DNA of 64,000 bases from Lumnitzera littorea. Its lineage: Eukaryota; Streptophyta; Magnoliopsida; Myrtales; Combretaceae. The stretch covers positions 70,631,033 to 70,695,032 of the forward strand of contig JAMXBB010000006.1 in the NCBI GenBank assembly GCA_024138015.1. Direction: 5' to 3'. Both the position numbers and the translations under genes were made by a program. Below the pieces are notes generated by a model. That model was not told the origin of the DNA. It did no database searches and saw nothing but the letters and a program-made list of their open reading frames with translations. This document shows, in pieces, positions 62,668 to 64,000 of the stretch. How positions within the stretch are numbered: the first letter of the stretch is position 1; the number at the start of each line of letters is the position of its first letter.

Positions 62668-63705
62668 ATGAAGGAGTGGAATGATTTACCCCAAGAGGTG
62701 AAGGAACTATTAGATGAATATGTTGACCTATTCCCAAAACAGTTGTTAGCAAGGTTGCCCCTGACCCGAGGCATAGAGCACTACATTAACTTAGTACCCA
62801 GCGCTGTACTGTCGAATAAGCTAGCTTATCGCATGAATCTCAAGCAGGCTTCTAAGCTTCAACGTTAAGTCAATGAGTTGCTGGAAAGAGGATGCATGAG
62901 AGAGAGTCTCAGCCTTTGTGTTGTACCTGTACTTCTAGTACCAAAGAAGGATGGAACCTAGTGAATGTGTGTTGATAGTCGAGCCATGAACAAAATCATA
63001 ATTAAATATAGGTATTCAATCCCGAGACTAGAAGACATGCTGGATGAACTGGGTGGAGCCAAAATTTTCAATAAGATCAATCTCAAGTCTAGCTACCATC
63101 AAATCCGTATGAGGCTAGGAGACGAGTGGAAGATTGTGTTCAAAACTCGACATGGGCTTTATGAGTGGATGGTCATGCCCTTTGGCTTATCGAATGACTC
63201 GAGCACCTTCATAAGACTTATGAACCATGTGCTAAGATATCTCATCGGGAAGTATGTCGTAGTGTACTTTGACAACATCCTGATCTATAGCGCCAACATA
63301 CTAAGTCATTGTGAATACATTAAAGTAGTCTTTGATATTCTTCACACCAAGAAATTATTTAACAACCTAAAGAAATGTTGTTTTTGCTAGCATGAAGTGG
63401 TATTCTTGGGCTATGTAGTCAGTGAAGAAGGCTTACGAGTTGATGATGAGAAAATCTAAGCAATTGTTGAATGGCTGACCCTTGGTACTTGTATCAACGT
63501 GAGAAGTTTCCATGGATTGGGTTCATTTTACCAAAGGTTCATCAGGAACTTCAATACCCTTGCTGCACCACTTACTGAATTAATGAAGAAAAACACCGAT
63601 TTCCGATGGGGAGAAAGGGAGGAGAGGAGTTTCTCCGAGGTAAAGGCGAAGTTGACCTCCGCCCTAGTGTTAGTACTCCTCGACTTCAAAAAATTTTTTT
63701 AACTA
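62668..63705 (+). pseudogene. Reverse transcriptase of the Reina/CRM-like element, inactive
   Basis: All blocks are in one frame. They are GIEHYINLVPSA, ELLERGCMRESLS, PVLLVPKKDGT, CVDSRAMNKIIIKYRY, DMLDELGGAKIFNKINLKSS, YHQIRMR, GLYEWMVMPFGLSN and VVVYFDNILIYS. In the catalytic motif the second Asp is Asn (codon at 63274-63276), which should abolish polymerase activity. Stops occur after LQR (62866), at the Trp-Arg of KKDG (62959-62964), at 63388 and at 63457. After 63499 the connection part GLGSFYQRFIRNFN and APLTELMKK is open. The family's enzyme copies the element RNA into DNA. By motif style it belongs to the Reina/CRM group of chromoviruses; a full alignment would be needed to choose. 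Confidence 0.88.
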
Positions 63706-64000
63706 GAGTACGATACGTCAAGCATTGGAATAGGTGCTATCCTGGTGTAGAAAAGACAACCAATTGCCTTCCATAGTGAGAAGCTTCGAAGACCCTTGTT
63801 AAATTACTCTGTATATGACAAAGAACTCTTGGCACTAATCTGAGCACTGCAAGTGTGGAAGCACTATCTACTACCGAGAGAATTTTTCATATATACTGAT
63901 CACGAGTCATTGCGGTATCTCTAGAGTCAGACCAAACTGTCCAAGCGGCAGGCGAGATAGGTTGAATTCCTTGAAGGATTCAATTTTGTGATCAAGTATA
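63706..64000 (+). pseudogene. RNase H region of the same pol, cut by the window end
   Basis: Continues in the frame of the reverse transcriptase: YDTSSIGIGAIL, QPIAFHSEKLRRP, YSVYDKELLAL, ALQVWKHYLL, FFIYTDHESLRYL and VEFLEGFNFVIKY. Four or five in-frame stops, for example at 63751, 63841, 63922 and 63958. RNase H removes the RNA template during reverse transcription. Integrase would follow outside the window. Confidence 0.82.

Noticed and set aside
1..64000. tRNA, rRNA, CRISPR or operon-like structures
   Set aside because: No cloverleaf with A and B boxes, no rRNA-like conserved stretch and no regular spaced repeats were seen; short tandem repeats here have no unique spacers.

Overview
This is an AT-rich, gene-poor stretch of a flowering-plant nuclear genome, most likely a eudicot. 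The reasons are one intron-split gene with GT-AG junctions and a plant-type SEC14-like protein, plant Ty3/gypsy lineages and a PIF/Harbinger element. There is no sign of bacterial gene organisation. I found no tRNA, rRNA or CRISPR array. The species cannot be named from this sequence alone.

Only one host gene is supported. It is a six-exon minus-strand gene at 8169-11435 encoding a short (about 261 residue) CRAL-TRIO/SEC14 lipid-transfer protein with all splice junctions readable. Everything else is decayed mobile elements or AT-rich DNA without visible coding content.

Layout. (1) 1-4870: a minus-strand Ty3/gypsy remnant, probably Tat-like, with gag at 3600-4870 and protease at 300-720; a non-coding 2.3 kb segment lies between them. 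(2) 5036-8168: quiet flank. (3) 8169-11435: the SEC14 gene, with a 1.5 kb first intron. (4) 11490-16785: AT-rich DNA with a foldback repeat at 13612-14060. (5) 16786-19884: a probable solo LTR of 3.1 kb with a near-perfect target duplication. (6) 21900-26700: two LTR-like blocks in opposite orientation, the second preceded by a polypurine tract. (7) 26700-32400: nothing recognisable. (8) 34195-36300: a PIF/Harbinger remnant with both a DDE transposase and a Myb/SANT-like companion gene. (9) 37240-49500: LTR-like blocks, a minus-strand gypsy protease scrap and a non-coding TCGG-rich LTR-element family. (10) 49759-55210: a large imperfect inverted repeat with 1.7-1.8 kb arms and a 2.0 kb spacer. 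(11) 55900-59050: a minus-oriented LTR-like block carrying a dense W-box cluster. (12) about 59400-64000: a plus-strand Reina/CRM-like Ty3/gypsy element with LTR, primer binding site, gag, protease, RT and start of RNase H, cut by the window end.

The elements do not form a pathway. The picture is nested retrotransposon insertion followed by decay, in which most readable stop codons in the best preserved element can be explained by C-to-T or G-to-A transitions. I saw no convincing new gene system. The least explained structures are the large inverted repeat and the TCGG-rich non-coding element family around it.
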